Shown here one piece after another: positions 10,369 through 19,847 of a stretch of 64,000 bases of DNA; the stretch's first letter is position 1; every line of letters starts with the position of its first letter. Source of the stretch: an uncultured Eubacterium sp. (GTDB lineage Bacteria; Bacillota; Clostridia; Lachnospirales; Lachnospiraceae); NCBI GenBank assembly GCA_945939115.1, contig CAMEVC010000007.1:20302-84301 (forward strand), in the 5' to 3' direction. The notes beneath the pieces are model-generated. The model searched no databases. It had not been told where the DNA came from and saw only the letters and a program-made list of their open reading frames with translations. The position numbers were made by a program, and so were the translations under genes.

Positions 10369-12495
10369 TTGAGTAGCGATAAGAAAAGGAATCTGGAACT
10401 TTCAGAAATTGTACATATGCTTGAAGACAGTGGTACATTTGTAGAGGTGGCACAGAGAATTCTTGAACGGGTAGTTTCTGAGACCGGTGCAGATAGTGCC
10501 GGAATCATGCAGATTGGTGCTGATGGCAGAACAATGAACATGATTGTCGAGGCAGGAACCATCAAGAAGGCTGTAGACATTGGAATGGTTGATGTGCAGG
10601 AATTTGTACTGTGTTCGGAAGAGATGAAGCATACGCATATAGACAGCGCAACTGACAGTGAGAAGAAACTGTTGAATCGATTAGGAGTTAAGACGGCTGT
10701 GTCAGCCCCTATACATATTAATAACATGAAAGCGATGTATCTTCTTGCATTCAGCAGTTCCAAGGACTTTGAGGCGGACGATAGAATAACAGATTACATC
10801 AGCGATGTTGCTATGATAATACATAGTATTGCACAGGGAAAGGTTATCAATAATTCCCTGATTTCTTCCTATGAGGTTTTACAGAAGATACTTGATAATA
10901 TAGGCTCGGGTATTATTGTATGCAGTAAAGCTGCCGGAAAGATTCTGTTTGAGAATAAGATTGCGGCGAATGTACAGTACATAAGAGAGACAATAAGAGA
11001 ATGTCTTAAGGAAGTATTTACCGGTCAGGATACACAGGGAATGATTAGGACTCCGATGGAACGCTATAACACAGAATCAGGGCTGTGGTTTGAGGTTAAG
11101 TTCTCAGAACTGAAATGGATAGATGGAAGCGAGGTAATAGTTGCTACTGCAGCGGATATAACGCAGAAGAAAAAGAATCAGCAGAAGATAGAGTATCAGG
11201 CACACAATGATTTCCTTACAGGTTTGTATAACCGAATGAAATGTGAAGTCGATTTAAGAAAGATTATTAAGAAGGCAGAAAGAGACGGTCTTAAGGGAGC
11301 AGTACTTTTTATTGACCTTGATGATTTCAAGCATATTAATGATGGTCTTGGACATCAGTATGGAGATATCCTTCTCCAGCAGATTGCTGCCGGATTAACC
11401 GGAGTTCCAGGGCTTCGTGGTCACTGTTACAGAATGGGCGGAGACGAATTCGTTATAATAGTGGTACCTGAGCAGTTTTGTAATCTTGAACGTATTGTTA
11501 CTAATATTACGGCTATGTTTAATAAACCATGGTATCTTATGGAGACAGAGTACTTCTGTACGATGAGTATGGGAATCAGCATATTCCCGGATAATAGTGT
11601 TGATGTACATGAGATAACAAGAATGGCGGATGTTGCAATGTATGAGGCAAAGCGTTCAGGAAAGAACGGATATGCTTACTACAGTAGCAATACAGAGAAT
11701 TCTACTGCAAAGCGTCTTGATATTGAGAATAATATGAGACAGGCAGTGTCGAGCGGTATAGATGAATTTGTTGTGTTCTACCAGCCGGTTGTTGATGTCA
11801 ATACACAGAAATGTACATCATGTGAGGCGTTAGTCCGCTGGGACAGTAAGGCAATGGGCTTCATGGGACCCGGAGAGTTTATACCTCTTGCAGAATACCT
11901 TGGACTTATCACATCTATTGGTGATTATGTCCTTGAGGAAGCGTGCAGAAGATGCAGGATATGGAATGAAAATGGGCATCCAGATTTCCACATCAATGTT
12001 AACTTATCGGTAGTTCAGCTTTTACAGAAGAATGTGGTTAATAATATTGCAAGAATAATCGAAAAGACAGGTGTTAATCCTAAGAATATAGTTCTGGAGA
12101 TTACGGAGTCATTTGCTATTAATGATATGCAGAGAGTCATGGGTATTATAGAGGGACTTAAGAAACTAGGCCCGAGAATTGCGCTTGATGACTTTGGAAC
12201 GGGATATTCATCTCTTAATTATATTAAGCAGCTTCCACTTGATATAATTAAGGTGGACAAGACATTTATTGATGATATTGTTGATGATGAATATGCCCAG
12301 GCATTTGTAAAGCTGATTGTAGACCTGTCGAAGACAATAGGAACAAGAATAGTTGCTGAGGGCGTTGAACATAAAGAACAGTATGAACTTCTTAAGAAAC
12401 TTGGCGTGGATTATATTCAGGGATTTTATTTCGGAAAACCTGTGCCTGCTAATATTTTTGAGGAGAATAATTTCAAGGAGAGAGTGGACTTATGA
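10369..12495 (+). CDS. GAF-(PAS-like)-GGDEF-EAL cyclic-di-GMP signalling protein
   Basis: About 708 residues from a TTG start placed by the GGAGGG site five bases upstream; an ATG at 10348 lies before that site and is unlikely. Domain order (start-relative): GAF-like sensor about 15-160, a PAS-like linker about 165-265, diguanylate cyclase GGDEF about 275-435 with intact GGDEF (357-361), and EAL phosphodiesterase about 455-700 with intact EAL (487-489) and DDFGTGYSSL. No RxxD inhibition site is seen before GGDEF. No membrane helix, so cytoplasmic. Both domains may be active. Its last four bases overlap pyrC (ATGA), so it is translationally coupled to pyrimidine genes. Confidence 0.92.
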   Translation: MSSDKKRNLELSEIVHMLEDSGTFVEVAQRILERVVSETGADSAGIMQIGADGRTMNMIVEAGTIKKAVDIGMVDVQEFVLCSEEMKHTHIDSATDSEKKLLNRLGVKTAVSAPIHINNMKAMYLLAFSSSKDFEADDRITDYISDVAMIIHSIAQGKVINNSLISSYEVLQKILDNIGSGIIVCSKAAGKILFENKIAANVQYIRETIRECLKEVFTGQDTQGMIRTPMERYNTESGLWFEVKFSELKWIDGSEVIVATAADITQKKKNQQKIEYQAHNDFLTGLYNRMKCEVDLRKIIKKAERDGLKGAVLFIDLDDFKHINDGLGHQYGDILLQQIAAGLTGVPGLRGHCYRMGGDEFVIIVVPEQFCNLERIVTNITAMFNKPWYLMETEYFCTMSMGISIFPDNSVDVHEITRMADVAMYEAKRSGKNGYAYYSSNTENSTAKRLDIENNMRQAVSSGIDEFVVFYQPVVDVNTQKCTSCEALVRWDSKAMGFMGPGEFIPLAEYLGLITSIGDYVLEEACRRCRIWNENGHPDFHINVNLSVVQLLQKNVVNNIARIIEKTGVNPKNIVLEITESFAINDMQRVMGIIEGLKKLGPRIALDDFGTGYSSLNYIKQLPLDIIKVDKTFIDDIVDDEYAQAFVKLIVDLSKTIGTRIVAEGVEHKEQYELLKKLGVDYIQGFYFGKPVPANIFEENNFKERVDL

Positions 12496-13814
12496 ATTTA
12501 CTGATTAAAGAGGGCAGAGTGCTTGATCCGGCAAGCAGAACAGATAAGGTTATGGATGTGCTTGTTAAGGATGGTTTCATAACTGATATGAAAGAGAATA
12601 TTGATGAATCTCTGGCAGATGAAGTGATTGATGCGTCAGGATGTATGGTTATGCCCGGACTTATTGATTTAAATGCACATTTCAGAGAGCCGGGATACGA
12701 ACATAAGGAAACAATAAGAACAGGTGCAAGAGCAGCGGCAAGAGGCGGATATACTACTGTTTGTATGATGCCTAATACCAAGCCTGCTATTGATAATGTT
12801 GATATACTGAACTTTGTCAATGAGAAAGCGGATGAAGTGACAGACCTTAATCTGTACACTATAGCTGCCATGACTGCCGGACAGGAAGGAGAGTATCTTA
12901 CTGATTTTGAAGCCTTAAAGGATGCAGGTGCAATAGCTGTCAGCGACAATGGCGGAACTATCATGAATGCCAGAACTGCAAGACAAGCTATGAGGCAGGC
13001 GGCAGAGGTGGACATTCCGGTATTTGCACACTGTGAGGATACCAATCTTGCTGCGCGTGGAGTTATGAACGCAGGAGAGAGAGCTAAAGAGCTGGGGCTG
13101 TTTGGAATTATGGATTCGGTTGAGGATGTAATTGTTGCAAGGGATATTCTTCTTGCCAAGAACACAGGAGCGAAGCTTCATATAAGCCATGTGTCAACTA
13201 AGGAGTCTGCTTTTATTATTAAGACTGCCAAGGACCATGGAATGGATATTACAGCGGAAGTTGCACCACATCATTTTACCCTGACGGAGCAGGATGTTGC
13301 GGGAGACGATGCTAATTTCAAGATTAATCCACCGTTGAGAACAGCTGAGGATGTCAAAGCACTTAAAGAAGCACTTGCGTCGGGTGCTATTGATGTAATT
13401 GCGACTGACCATGCACCTCATCATCCTACAGAGAAAGAGAAATCATTTGATGAAGCGCCATTTGGCGTTGTAGGACTTGAGACAGCGGTTCCGGTAACTA
13501 TAACTGAACTGGTAAGAACCGGTGTGCTTACACCATTGCAGATGGTGGAGAAGATGAGCTATAATCCGGCTAAGATTCTTGGAATTGACAGAGGAGAACT
13601 GTCACCGGGGAAGGCTGCTGATATTACGATTATTAATCCGGCGTTGGAGTATGAAATCGACAGCAACAGATTTGCTTCAAAGGGAAAGAATACGCCATTT
13701 GAAGGAAGACATGTATATGGCAAGGTTATGTACACGATTGTCGGAGGAAGAATAGTATATTCTGAGCATAATGGAACAGAAATACTTATTGAGAGAGAAG
13801 TCCCTAAGCTGTAA
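12492..13814 (+). CDS. pyrC: Dihydroorotase (type I) with altered HxH metal motif
   Basis: Closes carbamoyl-aspartate to dihydroorotate in pyrimidine synthesis. 440 residues, a typical type I amidohydrolase. Ligand motifs seen: FAHCED (H178 equivalent), LHISHVS, IATDHAPHH (catalytic Asp). The first motif, normally HxH before LREPG or FRDPG, reads DLNAHFREPG: N61 replaces the first histidine (codon AAT) while H63 is kept. All other motifs are strong. It overlaps the EAL gene and precedes pyrF-pyrK-pyrD, so dihydroorotase is the sensible call, though altered metal use or reduced activity should be considered. Confidence 0.9.
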   Translation: MNLLIKEGRVLDPASRTDKVMDVLVKDGFITDMKENIDESLADEVIDASGCMVMPGLIDLNAHFREPGYEHKETIRTGARAAARGGYTTVCMMPNTKPAIDNVDILNFVNEKADEVTDLNLYTIAAMTAGQEGEYLTDFEALKDAGAIAVSDNGGTIMNARTARQAMRQAAEVDIPVFAHCEDTNLAARGVMNAGERAKELGLFGIMDSVEDVIVARDILLAKNTGAKLHISHVSTKESAFIIKTAKDHGMDITAEVAPHHFTLTEQDVAGDDANFKINPPLRTAEDVKALKEALASGAIDVIATDHAPHHPTEKEKSFDEAPFGVVGLETAVPVTITELVRTGVLTPLQMVEKMSYNPAKILGIDRGELSPGKAADITIINPALEYEIDSNRFASKGKNTPFEGRHVYGKVMYTIVGGRIVYSEHNGTEILIEREVPKL

Positions 13815-13864
13815 TATAACGCAGAATGAATTATTAATGATAGCTTTTATTTGGAGGAAGTATA

Positions 13865-14788
13865 ATGATTAAGAAACTTGTTGACAGGATTGTAGAAACT
13901 AATGCACCGATTGTTGTCGGACTTGACCCAATGATGAAATATATTCCACAGCATCTTCAGGATGCCGCATTTGAGCAGTATGGGGAGACACTTGAGGGAG
14001 CCGCTGAGGCGATATGGCAGTACAATAAGGGAATTATTGACAATATATATGATATTGTTCCGGCTGTTAAGCCACAGATTGCCATGTATGAGCAGTTTGG
14101 TATTGAAGGTCTGAAGGCTTTTAAGAAGACGGTTGATTATTGCCATGAGAAAGGCATGATAGTGATAGGAGATGTTAAGAGAGGAGATATTGGCTCTACA
14201 TCTGAGGCATATGCGGTCGCTCATCTTGGCAGGGTTAAGGTAGGCTCTAAGGCTCTCACACCATTCGATGAGGATTTTGCAACAGTTAATCCATATCTTG
14301 GCTCTGACGGAATCAATCCATTTATCAAGGTATGTAACGAGGAGGACAGAGGTATATTTATCCTTGTTAAGACTTCTAATCCTTCAAGCGGAGAGTTTCA
14401 GGATCAGCTTATAGATGGAAGACCTTTGTACGAATTAGTTGGTGAGAAGGTCAACGAGTGGGGCCTGGAAAGCATGGATGGTGACTATAGTAATGTAGGA
14501 GCTGTTGTTGGGGCAACATATCCTGAGATGGGACGTATATTAAGAAAGGTTATGCCTAAGGCTTACATTCTTGTGCCGGGTTATGGTGCACAGGGAGGAC
14601 AGGGAAAGGATTTGGTCGATTTCTTTAATCCTGACGGACTTGGAGCAATAGTAAACAGTTCTCGTGGAATTATTGCAGCTTATACAAAGGAGCAGTACGC
14701 TAAGTTCGGAGAGAAGAATTTCGGAGAGGCGTCAAGACAGGCTGCACTTGACATGATTGCAGATATTAACGGAGCACTTGGCAAATAA
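13865..14788 (+). CDS. pyrF: Orotidine 5'-phosphate decarboxylase (long type)
   Basis: Converts OMP to UMP. 307 residues, the longer PyrF subfamily. Catalytic D-K-x-x-D at D103, K105 and D108 inside GDVKRGDIGSTSEAYA; phosphate-binding glycine loop LVPGYGAQGGQG near 240. The RBS TTGGAGGAAG is well placed. It lies 50 bases after pyrC in a pyrC-F-K-D run. Confidence 0.97.
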   Translation: MIKKLVDRIVETNAPIVVGLDPMMKYIPQHLQDAAFEQYGETLEGAAEAIWQYNKGIIDNIYDIVPAVKPQIAMYEQFGIEGLKAFKKTVDYCHEKGMIVIGDVKRGDIGSTSEAYAVAHLGRVKVGSKALTPFDEDFATVNPYLGSDGINPFIKVCNEEDRGIFILVKTSNPSSGEFQDQLIDGRPLYELVGEKVNEWGLESMDGDYSNVGAVVGATYPEMGRILRKVMPKAYILVPGYGAQGGQGKDLVDFFNPDGLGAIVNSSRGIIAAYTKEQYAKFGEKNFGEASRQAALDMIADINGALGK

Positions 14789-14818
14789 TTAAAACTGGAT
14801 TTAATAATGGAGATTATT

Positions 14819-15619
14819 ATGGCATACAGAGAAAATGCAGAGATTCTCAAGGCGGGATGTCTTGCAGACGGAGTTTATGAGATATGGTTTGAAACTAAGA
14901 ATATTGCAAAGGAAGCTAAAGCCGGACAGTTTATTTCGGTTTATTCCAATGATGGTTCAAGGCTTCTGCCAAGACCTATAAGTATATGCAGGGTTGAGGG
15001 CAGTAAGTTAAGAATAGTTTACAGAGTCGCCGGAAAAGGTACTGCTGAATTCTCACAGATGAAAGCGGGAGACAGGCTTGATATTCAGGGACCTCTGGGC
15101 AATGGATATGACATTGAGAAGATAGCAGAAGAGTTAAAGGCTGAAGGAAGAAGTTTCGACAGGGCGATTCTTTTCGGAGGAGGAATTGGTATTCCTCCGA
15201 TGTTAGAACTGGCACATAAGCTTAACTGTCACAGAAATGTTGTGGTAGGCTACAGAGATAATCAGACATTCTTAAGGGCTGATTTCGAGGCTGTTGCTGA
15301 TACAGACGTGTATATTGCCACAGAGGATGGCAGTGTCGGAACAAAAGGAAATGTTCTTGATGCGGTAAGAGAGAATGATGTGTTGGGTGATGTAATATTT
15401 GCATGTGGACCAACTCCAATGCTCAGAGCAATCAAGGCTTATGCTCTTGAGAAGGATATTCCATGTTATGTGTCCCTGGAGGAGAAGATGGCCTGCGGAA
15501 TCGGAGCGTGTCTTGCCTGCGTGTGTAAGTCAACTGAGGTCGATGGCCACTCTCAGGTAAAGAATAAGAGAGTGTGCAAAGAGGGCCCGGTATTCAATGT
15601 TAAGGAGGTAGAGCTGTAA
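14819..15619 (+). CDS. pyrK: Dihydroorotate dehydrogenase electron-transfer subunit
   Basis: FAD and [2Fe-2S] protein that passes electrons from the PyrD flavin to NAD. I start it at ATG 14819 (MAYRENAE), six bases after GGAG; the ATG at 14807 overlaps that site. About 266 residues. FAD-binding RPISICRV (about 45-52), NAD-binding GGGIGIPP (about 122), and a C-terminal cluster with C-x4-C-x2-C followed by a distal cysteine (MACGIGACLACVCKS and KRVCKEG). Its stop overlaps the pyrD start by one base, fitting a two-subunit enzyme. Confidence 0.95.
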   Translation: MAYRENAEILKAGCLADGVYEIWFETKNIAKEAKAGQFISVYSNDGSRLLPRPISICRVEGSKLRIVYRVAGKGTAEFSQMKAGDRLDIQGPLGNGYDIEKIAEELKAEGRSFDRAILFGGGIGIPPMLELAHKLNCHRNVVVGYRDNQTFLRADFEAVADTDVYIATEDGSVGTKGNVLDAVRENDVLGDVIFACGPTPMLRAIKAYALEKDIPCYVSLEEKMACGIGACLACVCKSTEVDGHSQVKNKRVCKEGPVFNVKEVEL

Positions 15620-16530
15620 TGGGTGATATTAATATGTCAGTTAATATTGCAGGAGTTGAATTAAAGAACCCTGTAACAGTTGCTTCCGGGACATTTGGCT
15701 CAGGTATGGAGTATGGAGAGTATGTTGATCTCAACAGACTTGGCGCAGTGACAACCAAGGGTGTTGCCAATATACCATGGCCGGGCAATCCAACTCCGAG
15801 GATTGCGGAAACCTATGGTGGTATGATGAATGCTATTGGATTACAGAATCCGGGTCTTGACACATTTGTTAAGAGAGATATTCCATTTCTTAAGCAGTAC
15901 GATACTAAGATTATTGTCAACGTATGTGGGAAATCTGAAGCGGATTATGTGGATGCTGTGGAAAAGCTGGGGGAGCAGCCTGTTGACCTTCTGGAAATCA
16001 ATATTTCATGCCCTAATGTTAAAGAGGGCGGAATTGCATTCGGACAGGTTCCTTCATCAGCCGAGACTATAACTAAGGCTGTAAAAAGAGTGGCAAAGCA
16101 GCCTGTAATTATGAAACTCAGTCCTAATGTCACAGATATTACAGAGATGGCAAGGGCTGTAGAAGCCGGTGGTGCAGACGCAGTGTCACTTATCAACACA
16201 CTTACAGGTATGAAGATAGATGTCAACAGAAGAACTTTTGCAGTGGCAAACAAGACTGCCGGAGTATCCGGACCGGCAATCCATCCTATTGCGGTGAGAA
16301 TGGTGTATCAGGTTGCCAATGCCATTAATCTGCCGATTATCGGTATGGGAGGAATCTGTACAGCAGAAGATGCGCTTGAGATGATAATGGTTGGTGCAAG
16401 TGCGGTAGCTGTGGGAACAGCGAATTTTAATGACCCATATACAACTATCAGGGTTATTGATGGAATTAAAGAATACATGGAAAGAAATAATGTCACAGAT
16501 ATAAAGGAGTTGATTGGCTGTGTCAGATAG
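15619..16530 (+). CDS. pyrD: Dihydroorotate dehydrogenase, class 1B catalytic subunit
   Basis: FMN enzyme oxidising dihydroorotate to orotate. 303 residues. The class 1 catalytic cysteine is C131 in NISCPNVKEGG; FMN-contact segments VASGTFGSG, TTKGV and GMGGICTAEDALEM are present. The adjacent pyrK makes it the NAD-linked class 1B enzyme. AGGAGG lies 10 bases before the ATG. The last 17 bases overlap the next gene. Confidence 0.97.
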   Translation: MGDINMSVNIAGVELKNPVTVASGTFGSGMEYGEYVDLNRLGAVTTKGVANIPWPGNPTPRIAETYGGMMNAIGLQNPGLDTFVKRDIPFLKQYDTKIIVNVCGKSEADYVDAVEKLGEQPVDLLEINISCPNVKEGGIAFGQVPSSAETITKAVKRVAKQPVIMKLSPNVTDITEMARAVEAGGADAVSLINTLTGMKIDVNRRTFAVANKTAGVSGPAIHPIAVRMVYQVANAINLPIIGMGGICTAEDALEMIMVGASAVAVGTANFNDPYTTIRVIDGIKEYMERNNVTDIKELIGCVR

Positions 16531-17725
16531 AATACTGTTTTTAAGCAATGGTTCTATATGCTATGACTCAACAACTTATTTTATTGATTGCATAAGTGAA
16601 GAATTAAAGAAAAAAGGCTGGGAAGTCAGGCATATCAGATTAGATAAGGGTACGCAGGAAAAAGACCTGTGTGCTCTGGCTGATGAGTATGACTCCCAGC
16701 CTTTTGATAATGTATTTGATATTAATACAAAGTTAGATGCAATACAGGATAATACAGGTAAATATTGTTTTGACAGGCTGGGAAGGCAGTGCTGGCACTA
16801 TATTCTTGACCATCCATTTTATCATCACGACAGCCTGTGTGTGCCTTTAAAGAATCTGAATGTGATATGTCTTGATGAGAATCACAGGAAATTTATAAAG
16901 GAGACATATTCTAATATTAAGAAATGTGTTGTCCTTCCGCTTGCAGCCAGTAAGGCAGGCAGCGGGTTAAAATCTTTTGATAAAAGGGAGAATAATCTTA
17001 TATTTACAGCATCCTATACTGACCCGGATATGGTTTATCTTCAGGCAATGAGGCAGGAGAAAGAAAATGTTGAGTTTTTTAAAACATTTACACAGATACT
17101 TCTTAATGAACCGGAACTTACGCAGGAAGCAGCAGTAAGAAGGATGTATCCCGGAATTACAGGTATGGATGCAGCCGGGATTCTTCAGAGGAATTATATG
17201 GCAGATGTATATCTGCAGGCTGTTATACGGCAGGAACTGGTGGTACAGCTTATAAGAAAATGTGTACCAGTAAAGCTTTATGGACATAACTGGGATGTAT
17301 TTTTAGCTAAGGCCAGAATACTTATGAAAGATTCTGTAGATTTTCTTGAGAATGGCTTAGTGACCTATGAGGGAGAAGTAACTTATGAGGAACTTCCCGA
17401 TATATATAATAATGCGAGAATGTCACTTAGCCAACTGCCATGGTTTAAGATGGGAATGCATGACAGAACACCGTTGGCGATGATTAATGGGTGCGTGAGC
17501 ATAACTGATGAGAGCAGGTATATGAAAGAGCGGATACCAGATGGGTGCGGGGTTGTCTATTATTCTCTTGAAGATATGGAGAAGGCGGCCGGAGATATTC
17601 GCAATATGATTGATAGCGTGACATCGACTGGAGAAACCAATATATTGGCACATAGAGGCATGAAATTCGCTGAGGAGCAATTTACATGGGAGAAATGGGC
17701 AGAGGAATTTGCTACAATAACGTAG
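16514..17725 (+). CDS. Glycosyltransferase-like protein (CgeB/DUF3880 type)
   Basis: About 403 residues from a TTG start five bases after AAGGAG; a GTG six bases later is the alternative. The N-terminal half carries a nucleotide-free Rossmann-like pattern (RILFLSNGSICYDSTTY), and the C-terminal half has the GT-B-like run YGHNWDVF, EVTYEELPDIYNNARMSLSQ and ERIPDGCGVVYY, typical of the CgeB / DUF3880 family of spore-coat or surface glycosyltransferases. Substrate unknown. It overlaps pyrD by 17 bases, so it is probably made with the pyr operon, and converges on dxs with a 14-base overlap of the coding ends. Confidence 0.72.
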   Translation: MAVSDRILFLSNGSICYDSTTYFIDCISEELKKKGWEVRHIRLDKGTQEKDLCALADEYDSQPFDNVFDINTKLDAIQDNTGKYCFDRLGRQCWHYILDHPFYHHDSLCVPLKNLNVICLDENHRKFIKETYSNIKKCVVLPLAASKAGSGLKSFDKRENNLIFTASYTDPDMVYLQAMRQEKENVEFFKTFTQILLNEPELTQEAAVRRMYPGITGMDAAGILQRNYMADVYLQAVIRQELVVQLIRKCVPVKLYGHNWDVFLAKARILMKDSVDFLENGLVTYEGEVTYEELPDIYNNARMSLSQLPWFKMGMHDRTPLAMINGCVSITDESRYMKERIPDGCGVVYYSLEDMEKAAGDIRNMIDSVTSTGETNILAHRGMKFAEEQFTWEKWAEEFATIT

Positions 17726-19478
17726 CAATATCCTCTGCAATCTGTTCAGGTGTAAGATGATTGTCCCTTAATACATCCGGTACGGAATATCTGTCAAGGA
17801 ATTCTTTCTTAAGACCGAAATTCAATACTTTCATATCACATGAGCCGTAGAAAGAAGCAATCTTCTGACCAAATCCACCCTCAAGATAGCCGTCCTCAAG
17901 TGTTGCAACAATTGAGTGATTTTTCTTTAATTCATTAAGGATGTCGGTATCAAGCCCTGAGATGTAATATGGATTGATAATGGTAGCATCAATTCCATGA
18001 TTGCTCTTAAGGATTTCGGCAGCTTTAACTGCTGTGTTGTAGAAGGTTCCAAGCCCAAGAATTGCTATACGGCTTCCCTGCTTAGTTACTTCATAGCGGT
18101 TAAGCATACCAAAGTCTTTTGTTACAGGTGTTTTGGTAGTAATCATATCACCGCCCGGCAACTTGATTGCAACCGGATGTTCATTCTGAGAAAGACTCCA
18201 GTCCAGCATGGCAATGTAATCTTCCTTAGTAGCAGGTGCAAGATATACAAGTTCGGGAATATTACTAAGCATAGGTATATCCTGAAATCCTATGTGCGTT
18301 ATATCCTTCATGCCATAGACAGAACCGCCGAATAATACGAATACAGCGGGGTTGCTGTTAATACAGACATCCTGTGTCATCTGATCATAGGCTCTCTGTA
18401 AAAATGTGCTGTACACGCCGAATACAGGCTTTCCTCCGCCTGCTGCAATACCGGAAGCAAGGGCTACAGCATTTTCCTCTGCTATACCTACATCAACAAA
18501 CTGCTTTCCGGCTTTAATTCGTTTATCTTTAGTAAATCCCATAACGGTTGGAGTTCCGGCTGTTATGACAACAATACGCGGGTCATTCTTCATCTTGTCC
18601 ATAAGATAATTGCAGGAAACGCTTGCAAACCCACCTTCATCCTCATCATCAAAATTCTCATACAGAGATTTACCTGTGGCAATATCAAATGGACCGTGGT
18701 AATGCCAGCTTTCTTTATCTTTCTCTGCCGGTGCATAACCTTTTCCTTTCAAAGTTTTAATGTGTACAACCACAGGTTTTGTGCTGTCTTTGACACATTT
18801 GAATGCATCTATGAGTGCGGATATATCGTTTCCATCATCCACATATACATAGTCAAGATTCATGGATTTGAAAAGGTTACATTCTGCCTGTCCTTTACTC
18901 TCCCGTAACAGCTTGAGATTGACATAGAGTCCACCATGATTTTCTGCGATTGACATATCGTTATCATTGACAACGATTATAAGATTTCCGGAAAGCTCGC
19001 CGGCATAGTCAAGCCCCTCCAAAGCCTCACCGCCACTTAGAGAGCCATCTCCGATAACAGCGATAACATTTCCTGTTTCGCCCTTCAAATCTCTTGCCTT
19101 GGCAAGACCGCATGCAAGGCTTATGGAAGTTGAAGTGTGTCCGACAGTGAAAAAATCATGCTCGCTTTCATGCGGATTAGTGTAACCAGAGACGTCATCA
19201 TAATGCTCCTCGTACAGATAAGCGTCCTTTCTTCCTGTAAGCATTTTGTGTGGATAGCACTGGTGAGATACATCAAAAACGATTTTATCTATAGGGGAAT
19301 CGAATACATAATGCAGTGCAATGGTTGCTTCGACCATACCGAAGTTGGGACCAAAATGACCACCGTGTATGCTTGCTCTTTTAAGCAGCGCGTGACGCAT
19401 TTCGTCTGCGAGTACATTTAGCTGCTGAGTGTTTAGTTGTTTAATATCAGCAGGGCTGTTAATATTTTCGATATACAT
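17712..19478 (-). CDS. dxs: 1-deoxy-D-xylulose-5-phosphate synthase (short form)
   Basis: Thiamine-diphosphate enzyme joining pyruvate and glyceraldehyde-3-phosphate, the first step of the MEP isoprenoid route. 588 residues, slightly shorter than the usual 620-640. TPP motif starts at GDGSLSGGEALEGLDYAG (143-160) and ends with NDNDMSI. Substrate histidines appear in HGGHFGPNFGMVE and DVSHQCYPHK. Two transketolase-like domains and the C-terminal domain (IAILGLGTFYNTAVKAAE) follow. AAGGAGGG lies 10 bases before the ATG. It is single-gene, with a promoter at 19528-19558 on this strand. Confidence 0.92.
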   Translation of the reverse strand: MYIENINSPADIKQLNTQQLNVLADEMRHALLKRASIHGGHFGPNFGMVEATIALHYVFDSPIDKIVFDVSHQCYPHKMLTGRKDAYLYEEHYDDVSGYTNPHESEHDFFTVGHTSTSISLACGLAKARDLKGETGNVIAVIGDGSLSGGEALEGLDYAGELSGNLIIVVNDNDMSIAENHGGLYVNLKLLRESKGQAECNLFKSMNLDYVYVDDGNDISALIDAFKCVKDSTKPVVVHIKTLKGKGYAPAEKDKESWHYHGPFDIATGKSLYENFDDEDEGGFASVSCNYLMDKMKNDPRIVVITAGTPTVMGFTKDKRIKAGKQFVDVGIAEENAVALASGIAAGGGKPVFGVYSTFLQRAYDQMTQDVCINSNPAVFVLFGGSVYGMKDITHIGFQDIPMLSNIPELVYLAPATKEDYIAMLDWSLSQNEHPVAIKLPGGDMITTKTPVTKDFGMLNRYEVTKQGSRIAILGLGTFYNTAVKAAEILKSNHGIDATIINPYYISGLDTDILNELKKNHSIVATLEDGYLEGGFGQKIASFYGSCDMKVLNFGLKKEFLDRYSVPDVLRDNHLTPEQIAEDIATLL

Positions 19479-19527
19479 GTGATGTAACCCTCCTTAAATA
19501 TGTTAATCAGATAATCTTACAAAATGT

Positions 19528-19558
19528 ATCATAGCATTTTAAGGCAGGTTTAGGTCAA
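19528..19558 (-). promoter_or_regulatory. Extended -10 promoter for dxs
   Basis: Read on the minus strand: TTGACC (19553-19558), a 19-base spacer and TGCTATGAT, an extended -10 whose hexamer covers 19528-19533. The long spacer is compensated by the TGn extension. Confidence 0.55.
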
Positions 19559-19691
19559 GAAAAAACAAAAAAATTGAAAAACTTTGCTTTTTGAGATAAA
19601 AAACCATGGATATATACATTATTTGTTGCGGAAATTATGGAGATACGTACTAAAATTGATAGATTGCTGTTTCTTGTAGGTGTATAGAAAA

Positions 19692-19707
19692 ATGTAAGCG
19701 CTTTCAC
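19692..19707. promoter_or_regulatory. cre-like catabolite response element upstream of pyrE
   Basis: ATGTAAGCGCTTTCAC matches the CcpA operator consensus WTGNAARCGNWWWCAW at 15 of 16 positions. It lies about 80 bases upstream of the pyrE -35 and about 135 bases from the dxs -35, so which gene it serves is unclear. The rest of the 369-base gap (19479-19847) holds only the two promoters. Confidence 0.65.
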
Positions 19708-19773
19708 ACATGACTCCGTATTACGAAACCGAAAGAAGCGGAAGGTTTAGTATATCCGGTAGGCAAATACAGA

Positions 19774-19802
19774 TTGAAACCGGTAAAGTTTTATGGTAGA
19801 AT
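19774..19802 (+). promoter_or_regulatory. Promoter for pyrE
   Basis: TTGAAA (19774-19779), 17-base spacer, TAGAAT (19797-19802). The predicted leader of about 40 bases has no visible PyrR-type attenuator. Confidence 0.7.
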
Positions 19803-19847
19803 AACGAAAAAGTGGCAAAGCCTTGAAAACAGGAGGTTTAATAGATA

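Noticed and set aside
12473..13165. 230-residue minus-strand frame inside pyrC
   Set aside because: Serine/alanine-rich reverse complement of a conserved dihydroorotase; no start signal.
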